A stretch of DNA of 64,000 bases from Methylomonas rhizoryzae (GCF_008632455.1 NZ_CP043929.1:1116001-1180000); one strand, 5' to 3'. Shown: positions 49,418 through 59,086, numbered from the stretch's first letter. Program-made: numbers and translations. The notes: generated by a model not told the origin, from the sequence alone.

Positions 49418-52060
49418 CTACGCCAAACTCTTGCTGGCTATTTCGTACACGTCTTTCGACAGATGGGGAGTGTTCACGATGCGTTGCAGCTGTTCTTTCA
49501 TTAGATTTTGCCGGGCGTGATCGTAGCGGCGCCATTGGGCGAAGCCGGTGACCATGCGGGAGGCGATTTGCGGGTTTATGTCGTTTAGGGCGACAACTTG
49601 GTCGGCCAGGAAACGATACCCGTCGCCGTTTTTCGCGTGAAAATGCACCGGATTGGCTTGGCTGAAAGCACCTATCAGCGCTCTGACCCGGTTAGGGGTT
49701 TTGATGTCGAAGGCCGGATGTTGCATCAATGCCAGTACGGTGGCGAAGGTATCAGGCATGGCGCTGGAGGCTTGCAAGGCAAACCATTTGTCGATGACCA
49801 GGGCTTCGTGTTGCCATTGCCGATAAAAGCTATCCAGACAATCGGCTTTTGCCGGGTGATGGCTGTTGACGATGCCGGATAAGGCCGCCATTTGATCGGT
49901 CATGTTTTGGGTGCTGTCGAATTGCTGTTGGCTTAGCTGGTAACTTTCCGACGATTCCAGTTGACTCAGATAGCCTAAACAGGCGTTTTTCAAGCGGCGT
50001 CGGCCTATCGCCATGGCGTCGAATTTGCCGGATTCGTCGCGGTGGTGTATCAGGTAAACACGCTTGAAATCGTCCTGCAGGGCCTGTGCCAAGGTGTCTT
50101 TGACGAATTCCCGGGCATGGTGGATGGCGTCTACGTCGACCACCGCCATTTGCCCGGCCAGATAATTTTCTTCCGGCAGGGCCAGCAACAAGGCTTGGTA
50201 GGATAAGTCGTCGGCTTCTTCCTGCAGCAGGCTATGGAACGCGTCGATCAACAGTGCGTTCAGATGGAGCGGACGCTGGCGGCGGATGTCTTCTATCAAG
50301 CCGAAAATGATTTGTTTGGCCAGTTGTTGGCCGGCTTCCCAGCGATTGAAGGTGTCGTTGTCGTGGCGCAGCAAAAAGGCCAGCTCGTCCAACTCGCGCG
50401 GCATTTCCAGATTGACCGGCGCGGAAAAGCCGCGGAGCAACGATACCACGGGGCACGCATCGAGTTGTTCGAAAACGAAGATTTGGGCGGCTTCGGTTAC
50501 ATTGAGCGTGATTTCTTCCGAGCTTTCGCCGTGTATGACAATAGGCGCCGGCGAACCGTCCGGATTCAGCAGGCCCAATTTGACCGGAATGTGCAGCGGC
50601 AGTTTTTCGGGTTGACTTGGAGTAGGCGGGCAGCTTTGCCGAATATCCAGCCGCAACTGCCTTTTATCCGGGTCATAGTGTTGCGATACCGTCAGCACCG
50701 GCGTGCCGGCTTGGGAATACCAGCGGCGGAATTGGCTTAAATCGACGCCGTTCGCGCTCTCCATGGCGTTGACGAAATCGTCGCAGGTTACGGCTTGGCC
50801 GTCGTGGCGTTGGAAATATAAATCGCAGCCTTTACGAAAGCCTTTGGCGCCGAGCAACGTGTGCAGCATACGGACCACCTCAGCGCCTTTTTCGTAAACC
50901 GTCAAGGTATAAAAATTGTTGATTTCGATATAGGCTTCCGGCCGGATGGGATGGGCCAGCGGACCGGCGTCTTCCGCAAATTGGCGGGTGCGCAGCATGT
51001 TGACGTCTTCGATGCGTTTGACAGCCGGCGAGCTGCGGTCGCCGCTGAATTGCTGGTCGCGGAATACGGTGAAGCCTTCTTTCAAGCTCAATTGAAACCA
51101 GTCGCGGCAGGTAACCCGGTTGCCGGACCAGTTGTGAAAGTATTCGTGGCCGATGACGCCTTCGATGTGTTCGTAGTCGCTGTCCGTGGCGGTGTCGGGA
51201 CGGGCCAGCACGAATTTGGTGTTGAAAACGTTCAGGCCTTTGTTTTCCATCGCACCCATATTGAAATGATCTACCGCGACGATCATGTACAAATCCAGAT
51301 CGTATTCGCGCCCGTATTGCTCTTCGTCCCAGCGCATAGCATTTTGCAGAGATCGCATGGCGTGTCCGCACTTGTCCAGATTGTGGGGTTCTACGAAAAT
51401 TTCCAAGTCAATCCGGCGCCCGCTCATCGTGACGAAGCTGTCTCGCACGCATTCCAACTGGCCGGCAACCAGGGCGAACAAGTAGCACGGTTTGGCGAAA
51501 GGGTCTTCCCAGCTAACCCAGTGCCGGCCGTCTGCGTTTTCGCCTTGGCCGGTTTTATTGCCGTTGGACAACAGAACCGGAAAGCGAGCGCAATCGGCCG
51601 TTAGTTTGGCGCTGAAGCGGCTCATGACGTCCGGTCGGTCCAAGAACCAGGTAATCTTGCGAAAACCTTGCGCTTCGCATTGGGTGCACAGCATGCTGCC
51701 GGACAGGTAAAGGCCTTCCAGTGCGGTATTGGCTTTGGGATTGATGCGGTTTTCGATAGCGACGGTAAAGGTGCCGTCTTGTGGAACGTTATGCAGGGTT
51801 AGAAATTCGGGAGTGAGCAGATAAGCGTCGCTCGACAGCGCGGTGCCGTCCAGGTCAATGCTCAAAAGTTCCAGCTCTTCGCCTTGCAAGGTTAACGAGG
51901 TATCGAGGTGCGCGCTGTCCGGATTGCGCCGCACCGATAGCCGTGAACGGACTAGCGTGCATTGTTCGTCCAGCTCGAACTCCAGGTCGATCCGATCGAT
52001 TAAATATTCCGGAGGCGTGTAATCTTTTAGATAGATGGTTTGAGGGGCTGCGTCGCGCAT
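49418..52060 (-). CDS. pepN: aminopeptidase N (M1 family)
   Basis: 880 residues, usual for bacterial PepN. GAMEN is present (FNMGAMENKGLNVFN) followed by the zinc site HEYFHNWSGNRVTCRDWFQLSLKEG (HExxH plus the distal Glu). The catalytic Tyr is expected in the segment AYIEINNFYTLTVYEKGAEVVRML. The C-terminal ~330 residues form the helical domain. It removes N-terminal residues from peptides in the cytoplasm with broad specificity. No signal peptide. Confidence 0.96.
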   Translation of the reverse strand: MRDAAPQTIYLKDYTPPEYLIDRIDLEFELDEQCTLVRSRLSVRRNPDSAHLDTSLTLQGEELELLSIDLDGTALSSDAYLLTPEFLTLHNVPQDGTFTVAIENRINPKANTALEGLYLSGSMLCTQCEAQGFRKITWFLDRPDVMSRFSAKLTADCARFPVLLSNGNKTGQGENADGRHWVSWEDPFAKPCYLFALVAGQLECVRDSFVTMSGRRIDLEIFVEPHNLDKCGHAMRSLQNAMRWDEEQYGREYDLDLYMIVAVDHFNMGAMENKGLNVFNTKFVLARPDTATDSDYEHIEGVIGHEYFHNWSGNRVTCRDWFQLSLKEGFTVFRDQQFSGDRSSPAVKRIEDVNMLRTRQFAEDAGPLAHPIRPEAYIEINNFYTLTVYEKGAEVVRMLHTLLGAKGFRKGCDLYFQRHDGQAVTCDDFVNAMESANGVDLSQFRRWYSQAGTPVLTVSQHYDPDKRQLRLDIRQSCPPTPSQPEKLPLHIPVKLGLLNPDGSPAPIVIHGESSEEITLNVTEAAQIFVFEQLDACPVVSLLRGFSAPVNLEMPRELDELAFLLRHDNDTFNRWEAGQQLAKQIIFGLIEDIRRQRPLHLNALLIDAFHSLLQEEADDLSYQALLLALPEENYLAGQMAVVDVDAIHHAREFVKDTLAQALQDDFKRVYLIHHRDESGKFDAMAIGRRRLKNACLGYLSQLESSESYQLSQQQFDSTQNMTDQMAALSGIVNSHHPAKADCLDSFYRQWQHEALVIDKWFALQASSAMPDTFATVLALMQHPAFDIKTPNRVRALIGAFSQANPVHFHAKNGDGYRFLADQVVALNDINPQIASRMVTGFAQWRRYDHARQNLMKEQLQRIVNTPHLSKDVYEIASKSLA

Positions 52061-52063
52061 CGA

Positions 52064-52600
52064 TTATCGCTCTTCTTGTGGTATGGGTTTGGGTTTGTAG
52101 GAGATCAGCCAGTATGCCAGGCCCAAGGCTATGATAACCGCTGCAATCGCAACGATGTAAGGCCAATCCAAGTCCGCGACATCGAGCATGATGACTTTAC
52201 GGGAAATAGCCATCAGCGCGGTAGCCAGCACCAGTTTAATCGGCAACACGTCGTGCCTGATATAAAAAGTGATGCTGATGAAGATTTCGACCGCAATCAA
52301 CACCGACAATATCGAGCCGAACACGGCCAATAAGTCGGAAACGGTGAGTAACAACAGCGGCGGCGCAACCAAGCGTTGGTATAACACGTAAACTACGTCC
52401 GCTACACCCCATAAAATCACCAAAGTCGTTAATACGGCTAAGGTCCGCACCGCAATATGGATGACGGATTGCAAGACCTTGAGCATCGCGTCTTCCGGCA
52501 CCGGCGGTAGTTTTTCTTCATGAATGTCCGGATCGCGCATGCCGCTCCGATTGGGCTGGCGCACGGGTGCGGAACTTGGCGGGCGTGGCGGCGTAGCCAT
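52064..52600 (-). CDS. PsiE-family membrane protein
   Basis: 178 residues. Following a Pro-rich cytoplasmic N-terminus (~1-40), four transmembrane helices are visible: ~51-72, ~82-105, a third after IFISITFYIRHDVLPIKLVLATALMA, and a last near 145-165. FYIRHDVLP and LMAISRKVIMLD are conserved in PsiE (phosphate-starvation-inducible) proteins. Function is unknown. It is 3 bp upstream of pepN on the same strand. Confidence 0.82.
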   Translation of the reverse strand: MATPPRPPSSAPVRQPNRSGMRDPDIHEEKLPPVPEDAMLKVLQSVIHIAVRTLAVLTTLVILWGVADVVYVLYQRLVAPPLLLLTVSDLLAVFGSILSVLIAVEIFISITFYIRHDVLPIKLVLATALMAISRKVIMLDVADLDWPYIVAIAAVIIALGLAYWLISYKPKPIPQEER

Positions 52601-52603
52601 GGT

Positions 52604-52972
52604 TTATTCCTCCGAACGCCGATAGGCGGCGTATGCCAGTAAGCCCCAAGCGGCGAGAAATGCCGTACCGCCGAACGGGGTGATCACCCCCAGCCAGCGG
52701 ATTTTCAGGATTGCCAATAAGTACAGACTACCTGAAAACAGGACAATGCCGGCCAGTAATGCCCAGCCGGCCCAAAGTAATTGCCGTCGGGGTGGCAAGC
52801 TGCCGATTAAACCGAGCAGTAACGCATGCCACATTTGATAATCGACAGCGGTTTTGTAAATTTCCAATTCGTAAGCGGACAATGCCGATTTCAAACCGTG
52901 GGCGCCGAACGCACCCAACCCGACGCCCGAACCGCCTGCGATTGCCGCCCAAAACAAAAAGCGCGTTTGCAT
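52604..52972 (-). CDS. DUF423-family membrane protein
   Basis: 122 residues from ATG 52972 (MQTRFLFWAAIAGGSGVGLGAFGAHGLKSALS). GAFGAHGL and YQMWHALLLGLIGSL are the diagnostic blocks, and ITPFGGTAFLAAWGLLAYA ends it. Four membrane helices are likely. Function unknown. The ATG abuts the moaB stop. Confidence 0.88.
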   Translation of the reverse strand: MQTRFLFWAAIAGGSGVGLGAFGAHGLKSALSAYELEIYKTAVDYQMWHALLLGLIGSLPPRRQLLWAGWALLAGIVLFSGSLYLLAILKIRWLGVITPFGGTAFLAAWGLLAYAAYRRSEE

Positions 52973-53493
52973 TATTTTTCCAATAGCCGTGGCATTAGCT
53001 GAACCAAGTTGCAAGGCCGGGTACGGTAGTCCAACTGCTCCTTGATCAACTGCTGCCAGGCGTCCCGGCAAGCGCCGGACGAGCCAGGTATGCAGAAAAT
53101 ATAAGTGGCGTTCGCGACCCCGGCGACGGCGCGCGACTGTATGGTCGAACTTTTAATGGTGTGATACGACAGCATTCGAAAGACTTCTCCGAACCCGTCC
53201 AGAACTTTGTCCAATAGTGGCAATACCGCTTCCGGCGTGCCGTCGCGGCCGGTCACGCCGGTGCCGCCGGTGCTGATGACGGCGTGTACGCTGGGGTCAG
53301 CAATCCATAAGCTGACGGCGGCGCGAATCTGGTAGATGTCGTCGGCTACGATTTTCTTGTCGATCAAGCGATGGCCGGCTTCGGTTAAGCCCGCCACCAA
53401 GGTTTGACCGGATGTGTCGTCCGCTTCGGTTCGGCTGTCGGATACCGTTAGTACGGCAATGTTTAGCGGGATGAATTCTCGATGATTTGACAA
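52972..53493 (-). CDS. moaB: MoaB/MogA-family molybdopterin protein
   Basis: 173 residues. ISTGGTGVTGRDGTPEAVLPLLDK is the molybdopterin-binding signature, and IFCIPGSSGACRDAWQQLIKEQL the C-terminal one. It belongs to the MoaB/MogA trimeric family that adenylates molybdopterin. N-terminus MSNHREFIPLNIAVLTVSDSRTEADDTSGQ is the MoaB type. It shares a few bases with the DUF423 gene downstream. Confidence 0.9.
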   Translation of the reverse strand: MSNHREFIPLNIAVLTVSDSRTEADDTSGQTLVAGLTEAGHRLIDKKIVADDIYQIRAAVSLWIADPSVHAVISTGGTGVTGRDGTPEAVLPLLDKVLDGFGEVFRMLSYHTIKSSTIQSRAVAGVANATYIFCIPGSSGACRDAWQQLIKEQLDYRTRPCNLVQLMPRLLEK

Positions 53494-53891
53494 GCGCTAC
53501 CTCCGGTTTATCTGCTGAATTCTAAGGAACCGCTACAGGGCTAGCAAGTGATTCCTGTCCGTGAAACTGCCTGTTGACTAAAGCCTTCAAGTGTAGACGA
53601 TAGACAGGGAAGGTTGGTTTTGCCACCTCGTGGGCGGACTCGTATCGGAAGGCTGTTCCGGCTGTAATTGGCGCTGTATCTGTGCGGTGATATGATTACC
53701 GGCTTATAAGGGGCCCGATGCAACAATTTAGCCAATGGCTCGAGCCATCCCCGTTGGGTATGCGAATTGTCGGACTGCGCCGATAATTTGTTGCAACTGG
53801 GATTAGGATGGCCTGTTTATTGGGGGGGATCAAGCCGAATTGTGAATAGGCATCGGGAATTTTAGACGGTAGTTGCTTCCTCTCGCGATAC
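53494..53891. other. 398-bp noncoding region between moaB and pcnB
   Basis: Holds the divergent promoters. The open frames on either strand (e.g. 53541-53735) are low in credible composition and lack ribosome binding sites. No RNA or strong inverted repeat was recognised. Confidence 0.5.
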
Positions 53892-55304
53892 TTGACGGAA
53901 CAAAAACAACATAGGGTTATTGTCATTTTTAAGTTTTTCAAAAAGATTTTTTCGCCCAAGCGGCATTCCATAACCGTCACCGAGCGGCCGGTTACACAGC
54001 GTTCGCTGAGAATCTACTCAAGATCGGAGCATTGCATTTCGCGTTCGCAAATCAGCGATAACGCGCTGAAAGTACTGCAACGTCTGAAGAAAGCCGGTTT
54101 CGAGGCTTATCTGGTAGGTGGCTGCGTTCGGGATTTGTTGCTGGGGCGCGAACCGAAGGATTTCGACGTCGCGACCAATGCGAGTCCGGAACAGGTCAAG
54201 CAAGTGTTTAGAAATTGCAGGATCATCGGACGGCGCTTCCGCTTGGCTCACGTGTTTTTCGGCAAGGAAATCATCGAAGTCGCCACATTTCGAGGTTCCG
54301 CCGAGGACGACGCCGATCGGCAACTAGTGCACGAGGACGGGCGAGTGTTGCGCGACAACGTATTCGGAACGTTGGAAGAAGACGTCTGGCGCCGCGACTT
54401 TACCGTCAACGCGCTGTATTACAACATTCGCGACTTTTCGGTGGTGGATTATACCGGCGGCATGCAAGATCACGCGGATGCGGTATTGCGCTTGTTAGGC
54501 GATCCGGAGCGGCGTTACCGGGAAGATCCGGTTAGGATGCTGCGGGCCGTTCGCTTTGCGGTAAAACTGGGTTTTAAACTGCATCCGGAGACTGAACGGC
54601 CGATATTCGCATTGGCCGATTCGCTCGGCAGCATTCCGGCCGCTCGTTTGTATGACGAGGTTTTGAAGTTATTTTTGGCCGGATACGGCGTGCAAACTTT
54701 CGAGCTGTTGCGGCACTACGGCTTGTTTGCGATTTTGTTTCCGGAAACCGACGCTTGCCTGGAAACTCAGGAACACGAATTCCCGCGTTTGTTCCTGATT
54801 CGGGCGCTGGAAAATTCCGATACGCGCTTTGCGGCAGGTAAAACGCTGACACCTTATTTTCTGTTGGCGGCTTTGTTGTGGGAGCCTTTGCAGTGCGCGG
54901 TGCAGCGTTTGCTGCAAAGGGGCGAAAACGAAACCATCGCCTACCAAAGCGCGGCGAACGAGGTGTTGGCTAAGCAAGTCAAAATCATTGCCATGCCGCG
55001 ACACATTACCCAAGCGATGCGAGACGTTTGGTTCATGCAAGCCAAGTTGACTCGGACCGTCGGCAGCCGGCCTTACCGATTGTTGGAACAGCCGAAATTT
55101 CGGGCGGCTTACGATTTTCTGCAGCTGCGGGCCGAAACCGGCGGAGCCGATCCGGGCTTGGTCGATTGGTGGACCCGCTTCCAGAGTGCGGATGACGAAG
55201 AGCAGCGTAAAATGACGGCTCCGCCTAAAAATGGCGCGCCCAAACCGCGCACTAAAAATCGGCGTTACCGCGGCAAGCCCAAAACCGGCGGTGCGCCGAC
55301 ATGA
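53892..55304 (+). CDS. pcnB: poly(A) polymerase I
   Basis: About 470 residues if started at TTG 53892. The nucleotidyltransferase head has the motif LVGGCVRDLLLGREPKDFDVATNASPEQV with the two catalytic Asp, and the C-terminus is Arg/Lys-rich (KPRTKNRRYRGKPKTGG). It adds 3' poly(A) tails to RNAs, promoting decay. No ATG lies near the N-terminus: alternatives are TTG 53892 or ATT 53925 (IFKFFKKIFSPKRHS). E. coli pcnB is known to use an ATT start, and the ATT here begins the segment that most resembles PcnB. Start is thus uncertain by 11 residues. It overlaps folK by 4 bp. Confidence 0.92.
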   Translation: MTEQKQHRVIVIFKFFKKIFSPKRHSITVTERPVTQRSLRIYSRSEHCISRSQISDNALKVLQRLKKAGFEAYLVGGCVRDLLLGREPKDFDVATNASPEQVKQVFRNCRIIGRRFRLAHVFFGKEIIEVATFRGSAEDDADRQLVHEDGRVLRDNVFGTLEEDVWRRDFTVNALYYNIRDFSVVDYTGGMQDHADAVLRLLGDPERRYREDPVRMLRAVRFAVKLGFKLHPETERPIFALADSLGSIPAARLYDEVLKLFLAGYGVQTFELLRHYGLFAILFPETDACLETQEHEFPRLFLIRALENSDTRFAAGKTLTPYFLLAALLWEPLQCAVQRLLQRGENETIAYQSAANEVLAKQVKIIAMPRHITQAMRDVWFMQAKLTRTVGSRPYRLLEQPKFRAAYDFLQLRAETGGADPGLVDWWTRFQSADDEEQRKMTAPPKNGAPKPRTKNRRYRGKPKTGGAPT

Positions 55305-55804
55305 CGGCTGTAAGTGTGTGGGGCGAGGCGTACATAGGTTTGGGCAGCAATTTGGACGAGCCGTTACGTCAAGTGCTGAGCGCGGCGGACGAAATTGCGC
55401 AGCAGGCACAAATCCGCAAACTGGGCTTGTCTGCGCTTTATGGCAGCGCACCGGTAGGGCCGCAAGATCAACCCGATTACGTCAACGCGGTGATGCGGGT
55501 GGCTACGCTGTGTACGCCGCACGAGTTGCTTGCGGTTTTGCAGCAGATCGAGAATCAGCATGGCCGGGTCCGAAATCAGCGCTGGGGCGCCAGGACATTG
55601 GATCTGGATCTATTGTTGTACGCTGAAGAAATAATCGATACCGCCGACTTACAGGTGCCGCATCCGGAACTAATTCGTCGCGCGTTTGTATTGTATCCGT
55701 TAGCCGACGTGGCGCCGGCCGATTTACCGATACCCGGGTTAGGGGTGCTGGCGGATTTATTGGCCGCTTGTCCTTTTCAAGGTTTGCATAGGATCGAGTT
55801 ATGA
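55301..55804 (+). CDS. folK: 2-amino-4-hydroxy-6-hydroxymethyldihydropteridine pyrophosphokinase
   Basis: 167 residues. AYIGLGSNLDEPLRQVLSA and the signature NQRWGARTLDLDLLLYAEE with the catalytic Asp pair are HPPK hallmarks, followed by LQVPHPELIRRAFVLYPLADVAP. Transfers pyrophosphate from ATP to the pterin alcohol in folate synthesis. pcnB-folK-panB-panC are consecutive with overlapping ends: a single operon. Confidence 0.96.
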   Translation: MTAVSVWGEAYIGLGSNLDEPLRQVLSAADEIAQQAQIRKLGLSALYGSAPVGPQDQPDYVNAVMRVATLCTPHELLAVLQQIENQHGRVRNQRWGARTLDLDLLLYAEEIIDTADLQVPHPELIRRAFVLYPLADVAPADLPIPGLGVLADLLAACPFQGLHRIEL

Positions 55805-56610
55805 CACTTTATGCCGAAGCCCCCAAAACGCTTAGCATTGCCGATATCGGCGCATTAAAGCGCGCGGGCGAGAAAATCAGTTGTTTGACGGCGTACGATG
55901 CCAGTTTCAGCGCCTTATTGGATCGATGCGGCGTCGAGATGCTGATGGTTGGCGATTCCTTAGGTATGGTGGTGCAAGGACAGGTCAGTACCGTGCCGGT
56001 GACGGTCGACGACATGGTGTATCACACCCGTTGTGTGACGCGGGCCCGCAAACGGGCCTTCGTCATTGCCGACATGCCGTTCGCCAGTTACGCCGATCCG
56101 CAACAAGCATTGCGCACCGCCACGCGCTTGATGCAGGAAGGCCAGGCGCAAATGGTCAAATTGGAAGGCGCTAAGCCGGAAATCATCGCGTTTTTAGCGG
56201 CGCAAGGGATACCGGTGTGCGGACATTTGGGCTTGCTGCCGCAATCGGTGAACCTGATCGGCGGATACAAGCTGCAAGGCCGGGATGCCGGGCAAGCCCA
56301 ACAAATATTGGCCGATGCGGTGGCTATCGAGCAGGCGGGCGCGGGCATGCTGGTTTTGGAATGCGTGCCTGCATTATTGGCGGCGGAAATCAGCAGGCAG
56401 TTGACGATTCCGGTGATAGGCATCGGTGCGGGGGGCGATTGCGACGGCCAGGTACTGGTGTTATACGATATGCTGAATATTAGCGTGGGCAAGCGCCCGC
56501 GTTTTTCTAAAGACTTTCTGTCCGGGGCGGCGGACATAGAAGACGCCGTGCGTGGTTTTATCCAAGCGGTCAAGTCCGGGCAGTTTCCGAGTTTAGAGCA
56601 GAGTTATTGA
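55801..56610 (+). CDS. panB: 3-methyl-2-oxobutanoate hydroxymethyltransferase
   Basis: 269 residues. It has LTAYDASFSALLDRCGVEMLMVGDSLGMVVQG, the metal-binding VGDSLG, and VCGHLGLLPQSVNLIGGYKLQGR; IPVIGIGAGGDCDGQVLVLYDMLNI closes the barrel. It adds a methylene-THF-derived hydroxymethyl group to ketoisovalerate for pantothenate. ATG overlaps folK stop by 4 bp. Confidence 0.97.
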   Translation: MTLYAEAPKTLSIADIGALKRAGEKISCLTAYDASFSALLDRCGVEMLMVGDSLGMVVQGQVSTVPVTVDDMVYHTRCVTRARKRAFVIADMPFASYADPQQALRTATRLMQEGQAQMVKLEGAKPEIIAFLAAQGIPVCGHLGLLPQSVNLIGGYKLQGRDAGQAQQILADAVAIEQAGAGMLVLECVPALLAAEISRQLTIPVIGIGAGGDCDGQVLVLYDMLNISVGKRPRFSKDFLSGAADIEDAVRGFIQAVKSGQFPSLEQSY

Positions 56611-56614
56611 ATTT

Positions 56615-57457
56615 ATGCAAACCTTAACGACCGTCGATGCCGTCAGAGCCCTAATCCGCACATGGCGGCAGTCCGAGCAAACCGTGGCGTTCGTGCCTAC
56701 CATGGGCAATTTGCACGACGGACACATGCGTTTGGTGGAAATAGCGCATCAGCAGGCGGATCGGGTCGTGGTCAGTATCTTTGTCAATCCGGCGCAATTT
56801 GCTCCTAACGAAGATTTCGATAGCTATCCCAGAACCGAAAAAGAAGACAAGGACAAATTGGTCGGGCAAGGTGCCGATTTACTGTTTTTGCCCGGCGTGG
56901 CGGAAATGTATCCCCAGGCCTCGCAAACCAAAGTGTCCGTACCCGATTTGTCCGCCTTGCATTGCGGTGTTAACCGGCCGGGACATTTCGACGGCGTGGC
57001 CTTGGTGGTATGCAAATTGTTGAACATCGTGCAGCCGGATGTATTGCTATTAGGCGAAAAAGACTTCCAACAACTGGTAGTGCTCAGGCGTATGGTGTTG
57101 GATTTAAATCTGCCGGTGCGGGTTCAGGGCGTGGCGACGGTTAGGGAGGACAGCGGCCTGGCAATGAGTTCGCGCAACAGCTATTTATCCGACGAAGAGC
57201 GGACGGTGGCCCCCTTGCTTTTCCAATGTTTATGCGGTGCCCGGGAGGCTGTCTTGGCCGGCGAGCCCGAGCAGGCCATGCTGCAGCGCCAGCAACAAAT
57301 ACTCAGCGACGCGGGGTTTGTATTGGATTATTTCAGCCTATGCCGTAGCGCGGATTTATTGCCCCCCGACGCGGACGATACGGATTTGGTGGTCATGGCG
57401 GCTGCTAGGTTAGGCAAAACCCGGCTTATCGATAACATCCATTTCAGTCGCAAGTGA
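56615..57457 (+). CDS. panC: pantothenate synthetase
   Basis: 280 residues. HxGH-type nucleotide site FVPTMGNLHDGHMRLVEIA, then SIFVNPAQFAPNEDFDSYPRT and LLLGEKDFQQL. The KMSKS-like loop is replaced by AMSSRNSYLS, as in other PanC enzymes. It joins pantoate and beta-alanine with ATP. It is 4 bp after panB. Confidence 0.97.
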   Translation: MQTLTTVDAVRALIRTWRQSEQTVAFVPTMGNLHDGHMRLVEIAHQQADRVVVSIFVNPAQFAPNEDFDSYPRTEKEDKDKLVGQGADLLFLPGVAEMYPQASQTKVSVPDLSALHCGVNRPGHFDGVALVVCKLLNIVQPDVLLLGEKDFQQLVVLRRMVLDLNLPVRVQGVATVREDSGLAMSSRNSYLSDEERTVAPLLFQCLCGAREAVLAGEPEQAMLQRQQQILSDAGFVLDYFSLCRSADLLPPDADDTDLVVMAAARLGKTRLIDNIHFSRK

Positions 57458-57633
57458 TTCGGCGTTTTTCAATCGGCGCGACGGCGAATGCCTTTCGCTG
57501 GCCGCCAATCGATCGTTAGGGTTGGTCCCCGCGATTGCCCGTGGCGCAGGCAGGCGCTGACGAGTGGCGTGTTTGATAGCTATCGGCATTTCAGGCATAA
57601 TCGCCGGTTCACTCGTTTTTGAAAACGTCGATT

Positions 57634-58014
57634 ATGCACATCAATATGCTGAAAGCTAAGTTGCACAGGGCTCGTGTGACACATTCCGAACTCGACTACG
57701 AGGGTTCGTGCGCCATTGATGGCGATATCTTGGATTTGTCAGGAATTTTGGAATACGAGCAAATACATATTTACAACATCAACAACGGCCAGCGTTTTAC
57801 CACCTACGCGATTCGTGCCGAAAACGGCTCCGGTGTGTTTTCGATTAACGGGGCGGCGGCGCGCTTAGCCTGTCCCGGCGATTTGATCATCGTTTGCGCC
57901 TTCGCTAGTTTGGATGAGGCGGAGTTGAAAAATTATCAACCGGTATTGGTGTATTTCGAGGCCGGTAATAAAGTCAGCCATTGCAGTCATTCGATTCCGG
58001 TGCAAGCCGCTTGA
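57634..58014 (+). CDS. panD: aspartate 1-decarboxylase
   Basis: 126 residues from ATG 57634 (MHINMLKAKLHRARVTHSEL). With that start the self-cleavage Gly24-Ser25 in YEGSCAID falls at the exact position typical of PanD (yielding the pyruvoyl group), so the TTG start at 57619 is rejected. It makes beta-alanine for the pantothenate pathway. It is 176 bp from panC, probably in the same transcript but possibly with its own promoter. Confidence 0.96.
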   Translation: MHINMLKAKLHRARVTHSELDYEGSCAIDGDILDLSGILEYEQIHIYNINNGQRFTTYAIRAENGSGVFSINGAAARLACPGDLIIVCAFASLDEAELKNYQPVLVYFEAGNKVSHCSHSIPVQAA

Positions 58015-58052
58015 ATTGAGTCCGACTCACACACTCACGCAACGCTTCTCAA

Positions 58053-58079
58053 TCGGGCGCACACATCGTGTTGCGCCCG
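58053..58079. terminator. hairpin between convergent panD and fliW
   Basis: CGGGCGCA (58053-58060) with TGCGCCCG (58072-58079) form a perfect 8-bp stem extended by CAC/GTG in the loop. No T tract follows on either strand, so the terminator role is suggested by position only. Confidence 0.45.
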
Positions 58080-58156
58080 CAAATTCTAAAAAAGCCCGGC
58101 TATTGCTTAAAAAATCAAGTTGCAAACGATGGTTTTATGCGACCTGTGAATTTCGG

Positions 58157-58612
58157 TTAGGCTTCGGCGACATCGATTTCGCTGATTTTTTCCGTTAGCG
58201 TGATGCTTTGTTCGATGTTGACCAGCACTTTTTGCAGACCTAAGCGTTTGTTGCTGTTAATTACCATAGGCGATTTGATCGAGCCCTTGATCGTTGGCTT
58301 GTCGTTACCGCTCTCGTCTTTGTGCAACACGATTAGGATTAAAATTTCGTCGCCGTCGCTAATCTGCAATAACTGCTCTTCGGCGTCGGTCAAGACAAAA
58401 CTGTAGTTGATGTTGAAGTGGACAGGGTGGGCGACGGATAACGTTAAATCTTCGTTATCCAGCGATTGCAACCAATAGACAATATCGCTGCCTTCCTGAT
58501 GAAACAAATTGAAGCGGGTTTGGTCTTCGAAGCCGGGAATCCCATGCGGAAAAGTAATGACGGTATCAGGGTTGACCTGTTGATTGCCGAGCAACTTCGA
58601 TTGAATTTCCAT
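58157..58612 (-). CDS. fliW: flagellar assembly factor FliW
   Basis: 151 residues. VITFPHGIPGFEDQTRFNLFH and the following WLQSLDNEDLTLSVAHP are the FliW signature; SPMVINSNKRLGLQKVL ends the family domain. FliW binds flagellin and counters CsrA to regulate flagellin translation in other bacteria. No flagellar or csrA gene is in the window, so this copy is isolated. Confidence 0.9.
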   Translation of the reverse strand: MEIQSKLLGNQQVNPDTVITFPHGIPGFEDQTRFNLFHQEGSDIVYWLQSLDNEDLTLSVAHPVHFNINYSFVLTDAEEQLLQISDGDEILILIVLHKDESGNDKPTIKGSIKSPMVINSNKRLGLQKVLVNIEQSITLTEKISEIDVAEA

Positions 58613-58768
58613 AAATGTGCCTGTTTTGTTCGCGTGAAAACCGATTTGACTCAGTGGCCAAGTTATAGCACGTCAAGCGTAATTTTCAATGCCGGTGACG
58701 CGCTAAAATAGCTAACGGCGCTTATTTGCTTGATCGGCATCCAATAGCTGGTAGAATTTGCGACCCTC

Positions 58769-58965
58769 TTTCAGGTGTTTGGATCGGTCGACAAGCGATC
58801 CCGCTTAAACAGGAAGCCGGTGCGGTGAATTTTCACTCATTCCGGCGCTGCCCCCGCAACGGTAGGTAAGTTAACGGTCTGCAATCACGCCACTGTGCCA
58901 AGGCATGGGAAGGCTGCAGTTCCGGCTGTATAGCCGCTTACAAGCCCGGAGACTGGCCTGAAGGA
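58769..58965 (+). promoter_or_regulatory. cobalamin (B12) riboswitch upstream of btuB
   Basis: The B12-box consensus is seen as GCCACTG (58890-58896) with the surrounding core, and the closing AGCCCGGAGAC (58945-58954). P1 pairs CTTTCAGG near 58768-58775 with CCTGAAGG at 58958-58965. AdoCbl binding would repress the btuB-btuM-cbiB-cobD unit downstream. The rest of the 474-bp gap, 58613-58768 and 58966-59086, holds no gene. Confidence 0.9.
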
Positions 58966-59086
58966 TCGTTCGAGACAGCGGAGGGCTGTCGACGAAATGA
59001 TCGTTGCCTGCTTCGGTCCGTTTCGCGCACCCGCTTATCCTCTGTCGTTTAATAACCCTTGATGCGCGGCGGGCGCAGAGGAATTC

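Noticed and set aside
53541..53735. Minus-strand frame between moaB and pcnB
   Set aside because: No ribosome binding site, unusual composition and no family resemblance.
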